From Petroclostridium xylanilyticum (GTDB lineage Bacteria; Bacillota; Clostridia; SK-Y3): DNA of 64,000 nucleotides. The notes beneath the pieces are model-generated. The model was not told the origin of the DNA and made no database searches. It saw only the letters and a list, made by a program, of their open reading frames with translations. The DNA lies in the NCBI RefSeq assembly GCF_002252565.1, contig NZ_NPML01000004.1:62001-126000 (forward strand). Reading direction: 5' to 3'. Shown here in pieces: positions 61,031-64,000 of this stretch. A program made the position numbers and the translations under genes. How positions within the stretch are numbered: the first letter of the stretch is position 1; each line of letters opens with the position of its first letter.

Positions 61031-62777
61031 TCAGCTCTTCATCCGGCGTCACATAGACAGTTTTATAATTCTCATATATCACCATTCCAGGTTTTGCTCC
61101 GGAAGGCTTTTTTACATTCTTTACAGTAGTATAGTCTACAGCAACATTAGACGAATATTTACCTTTACTAAAATACGCAGCCAAGGCTGCTGCTTGTAAC
61201 AAGGTAGTATCCGGAATATCTTTTTTTCCTCCTGTTTTTACTATTGTGTGGGAACCGGGAATATTTTTAGTATGAAACCATAGGTCTTCGTCCCGGGCAA
61301 ATTTTAAAGTAAGGTAGTCGTTTTGTCTATTGTTTTTGCCAACAAATATATCAATTCCGTCAGAACTGATAAAATGCATTGGTTTAGAGGGGGCAACATT
61401 TTTTTGTGACTTTTGTTTTGATTTCTGACTAATATAGCCCTGTTCAGCAATTTCATCTTTAATTTCATTTAATTCTTGTTCATTTGTTGCCCTAATCACT
61501 TCATCATGAACAGACTCAAGGTAATCAATTTCGTGAATATTTAATTCCATCTGCTCTGTTACCATCTTAGCAGCATTTTTTGCCTTTGCATATTCATTAA
61601 AATATTTTTGGGCGTTCCGGGAAGGGGAAAGTTCAGGGTCAAGGGGAATGGTTACAACAGGGCATCCCTCTTCATAAAAATTTTCAACCTCTACTTTGTC
61701 CATTCCTTGTTGAATTCTGTATATATTTGCGGTAATCAAATCACCGTAAGTTTTAAACTTTTCCCTGTTGGAGACTTCACCTAATTTTTGTTGCTGCAGT
61801 GCAAGCTTCTTTTTGCACCGATCCAAGTTTGTATTAATAATTTTTAGCAAGTCTGATGATTTTTGTTTTAATCTGTCTTGAGAATCACGTTTGGAATAAA
61901 ATGTATCAAGGATACTGCTTATAGATGAATCGGTTTCAATTGCAAGATTCTCATATTGCAGGATATTAACAGCTGAAAAATCTACAACCCTTTTTGCCTC
62001 TTTATCATACAGCAGCACAGGTAAAAACTGGCCATTTTTTATTTGATCAAAAATCTTACACATTTCACCAGCTACATACTTTATTTGATCCTCACTAAGT
62101 TCACCAATATAATAATCGCTATTATGCAGCGCACGAAAACAAATTTCTCTTCCAATAAGCGGACTAATCCCGGTGAAATTGTTTACAATACATTTATCCA
62201 CTTTTAAACCATCACTTTGTCTGCTTATAATATCAAATATTTCCTGTTCAGAACAATCCAGAGGATTTAATTTTTCTTGTGAAGGCGGCAGTACATAATC
62301 AAGTCCGGGCATAACCTGCCTTACGCTGCTAATATTTATGCCAATATGTTTAATACTATCAATAATTTTTCCATTGGAATCAACCAATATAATATTGCTA
62401 TGCCGGCCCATTATTTCGATAATTAGCTTTTTGGTAGTTAAATCACCCAATTCGTTGTAGGATTCTATCATTAAATAAATAATCCTCTCAAAATCAGGTT
62501 GTGTCACTGCAATAATTCTGCCGCCCATTAAATGTTTCCTCAGTAGCATGCAGAACATGGGCGGTACATCAGGATTGGATTTATTTACTGTAGTAAAGTG
62601 AATTCTCGGATTGTTTGAACTGGCACTCAACAATAGCCGTTCACTTTTTCCTTTGTTCCTGATTATAAAAATCAACTCATCACTTTCGGGTTGATAAATT
62701 TTCTCTATTTTGCTATTTAAAATTCTATCGTTGAATTCATGAACCAAAGCGTTCACAACAATACCATCTAAAGGCAT
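61002..62777 (-). CDS. rqcH: NFACT-family ribosome-quality-control protein RqcH
   Basis: 591-aa protein on the reverse strand. NFACT-N (about 1-220: MPLDGIVVNALVHEFNDRIL, and LIIEIMGRHSNIILVDSNGK), coiled-coil arms (about 290-440, LDRCKKKLALQQQKLGEVSN), NFACT-R (about 470-560: DIFVGKNNRQNDYLTLKFAR, DLWFHTKNIPGSH). RqcH binds stalled 60S-like 50S-nascent-chain complexes and adds alanine tails. It is convergent with the transferase gene. Confidence 0.93.
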   Translation of the reverse strand: MPLDGIVVNALVHEFNDRILNSKIEKIYQPESDELIFIIRNKGKSERLLLSASSNNPRIHFTTVNKSNPDVPPMFCMLLRKHLMGGRIIAVTQPDFERIIYLMIESYNELGDLTTKKLIIEIMGRHSNIILVDSNGKIIDSIKHIGINISSVRQVMPGLDYVLPPSQEKLNPLDCSEQEIFDIISRQSDGLKVDKCIVNNFTGISPLIGREICFRALHNSDYYIGELSEDQIKYVAGEMCKIFDQIKNGQFLPVLLYDKEAKRVVDFSAVNILQYENLAIETDSSISSILDTFYSKRDSQDRLKQKSSDLLKIINTNLDRCKKKLALQQQKLGEVSNREKFKTYGDLITANIYRIQQGMDKVEVENFYEEGCPVVTIPLDPELSPSRNAQKYFNEYAKAKNAAKMVTEQMELNIHEIDYLESVHDEVIRATNEQELNEIKDEIAEQGYISQKSKQKSQKNVAPSKPMHFISSDGIDIFVGKNNRQNDYLTLKFARDEDLWFHTKNIPGSHTIVKTGGKKDIPDTTLLQAAALAAYFSKGKYSSNVAVDYTTVKNVKKPSGAKPGMVIYENYKTVYVTPDEELITALSPGDQ

Positions 62778-62941
62778 AATATCACTCCTGTTTTATACTT
62801 TTACCCCATATATTATAGCATTATATACAAAATACAGACAAATGTACAGGATATTAATTTTATGTGGTTTTTCATATTATCTTGACAATTACAGTATTAT
62901 TGATAAAATGTAAACGTAGAAATAATAGAAGGATGTATATT

Positions 62942-63223
62942 ATGATTATTGGCAGCTGTAGTGTGGATTTATCTTTGGAAGGTGTATTTTCTTTAAAAGA
63001 AAAACGGCAAATTGTCAAAAGTATTATAAATAGAATACAGTCTCGTTTTAATGTATCTATTGCAGAAATAGATGCCCAGGATAAATGGCAGTATTCTGTC
63101 CTGGGATTTTGTTGTGTTTCAAATGATACAGCCCATGCAAACAGTATTATTTCAAAAGTCATCAATTTCATTGAAAATGATGGAAGAGTAGTTGTAATTG
63201 ATTATTCTGTAGAAATTATTTAA
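62942..63223 (+). CDS. DUF503 (YlxP-like) protein
   Basis: 93-aa protein: GSCSVDLSLEGVFSLKEKRQ and IVKSIINRIQSRFNVSIAEI define DUF503, with WQYSVLGFCCVSND. Members are small ferredoxin-like folds of unclear role, often near ribosome-maturation genes. ATG 62942 has AGAAGGA upstream; ATG 62933 is an alternative. Confidence 0.85.
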   Translation: MIIGSCSVDLSLEGVFSLKEKRQIVKSIINRIQSRFNVSIAEIDAQDKWQYSVLGFCCVSNDTAHANSIISKVINFIENDGRVVVIDYSVEII

Positions 63224-63447
63224 TATAATAAAATTATATAAATCTCTTTTAGCTTTTATCGTATTATGATTGCAATGTTATTGTGGAGAAAAATGTATTA
63301 TAAGTATTTTATTTTTTTTAATTTGTGTTATAATACATTCAGAATTACATTTTTTTATTCTGGATGGTATATGTAAAATATGTGAAAGGATTTGTTTTAT
63401 TGGCTGTATAGCAGAGTTTTTGAATAATAATTAAGGTGGTACATATA

Positions 63448-64000
63448 ATGATCAGGAGTATGACGGGATATGGAAGAAGTGAATTGCAGGAGAAAAACAA
63501 GGATATTGTAGTAGAAATAAAATCCGTTAATCATAGATATGCCGATTTTTCTATTCATGTTTCCAGATATTATGGTTTCTTAGAGGACCGGGTACGGGAA
63601 TACCTGCAAAATTATATTTCAAGAGGTAAAGTTGATGTATACTTTTCTATAGATTCCTATGAAGATGATGATAAAATAGTTTTTCTTAATGAAGGACTTG
63701 CAGCAAGTTATATAAAAGCTCTTTATCAGTTAAGAGACACTTTCTGTTTACAGGATGACATTACCGTTTCCAGTGTTGCCCGATATAATGAGATTTTTAA
63801 AGTTGAAAGAAAAGAAGAAGATCAGGAAGAGTTATGGGGACTTATTAAGAAAGCTCTTGACGTTGCTATAGAGGATTTTCTAGCTATGAGAGCAAGGGAA
63901 GGCATGCGGCTGGCAGAAGACCTTGTTGAAAGAGGAAAATACATAACGACCGTCCTTGATGAGATTGAATTAAGATCTCCCCAGGTAGTAAACGAATACA
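63448..64000 (+). CDS. YicC-family endoribonuclease (3' end outside window)
   Basis: The first 184 codons of YicC/YloC: MIRSMTGYGRSE at the N-terminus, VEIKSVNHRYADFSIHVSRY, YISRGKVDVYFSID, and AIEDFLAMRAREGMRLAEDL in the helical middle, all diagnostic. The family includes RNA endonucleases (YicC, YloC). AAGGTGGT precedes ATG 63448. The frame is open to the window edge. Usually followed by gmk and rpoZ. Confidence 0.93.
   Translation, partial: MIRSMTGYGRSELQEKNKDIVVEIKSVNHRYADFSIHVSRYYGFLEDRVREYLQNYISRGKVDVYFSIDSYEDDDKIVFLNEGLAASYIKALYQLRDTFCLQDDITVSSVARYNEIFKVERKEEDQEELWGLIKKALDVAIEDFLAMRAREGMRLAEDLVERGKYITTVLDEIELRSPQVVNEY

Overview
The window looks like chromosome from an anaerobic, spore-forming, low-GC clostridium (Clostridia). 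It carries spo0A, spoIVB and steAB-like genes, TTG/GTG starts behind strong GGAGG ribosome sites, and a YesN-type regulator beside a xylFGH-like sugar transporter. The genus cannot be fixed from sequence alone. Host DNA (1-7481 and 37554-64000) is AT-rich. The block in between is mostly GC-richer, especially 7800-22400.

Left host part (1-7481): the end of a YesN-like response regulator, a sensor-type sugar-binding lipoprotein (XylFII-like), and a xylF-xylG-xylH ABC transporter. These are followed by a hemerythrin-domain protein and a ferritin-like protein.

Integrated element (7482-37553, about 30 kb): an integrative conjugative element inserted in the 3' end of tRNA-Leu(CAA). Both ends carry the same 11 bases (TGGTGCCGAAG). 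Left to right it holds a TOPRIM fragment, a DUF3991/toprim protein, an AAA ATPase + RloB-like pair, a putative oriT, mobC, relaxase, PcfB, an ArdC-like protein, a wrecked virD4/trbL junction, an XRE / Spo0E-like module with three operators, prgI, virB4, broken DUF6075 and C40-peptidase genes, radC, and an XRE-controlled operon (helicase, DUF4391, type III Mod, RhuM, Res). It ends with a c-di-GMP-I riboswitch, a small sigma factor, a structured RNA-like region, an excisionase and a tyrosine integrase. The transfer genes are decaying: the coupling-protein core is deleted, there are frameshifts, and the integrase has lost its catalytic His and Tyr to a one-base deletion. The element therefore looks stranded, with its defence cargo intact.

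Right host part (37554-64000): tRNA-Leu, aroC, an ECF sigma/anti-sigma pair, polA, coaE, a lytic transglycosylase, a membrane-protein/ABC-2/MoxR operon, an M18 aminopeptidase, a PdaA-like deacetylase, spoIVB, spo0A, steA-steB, a GT2 glycosyltransferase and an MraY-like transferase. A reverse-strand rqcH, a DUF503 gene and the start of yicC follow.

Most notable: (1) an ORF split by the att site that would be joined in frame in the excised circle; (2) the five-gene helicase-DUF4391-Mod-RhuM-Res operon with its own XRE gene; (3) an element-borne Spo0E-like phosphatase under a three-operator repressor; (4) a xylF ribosome site complementary to its own leader.
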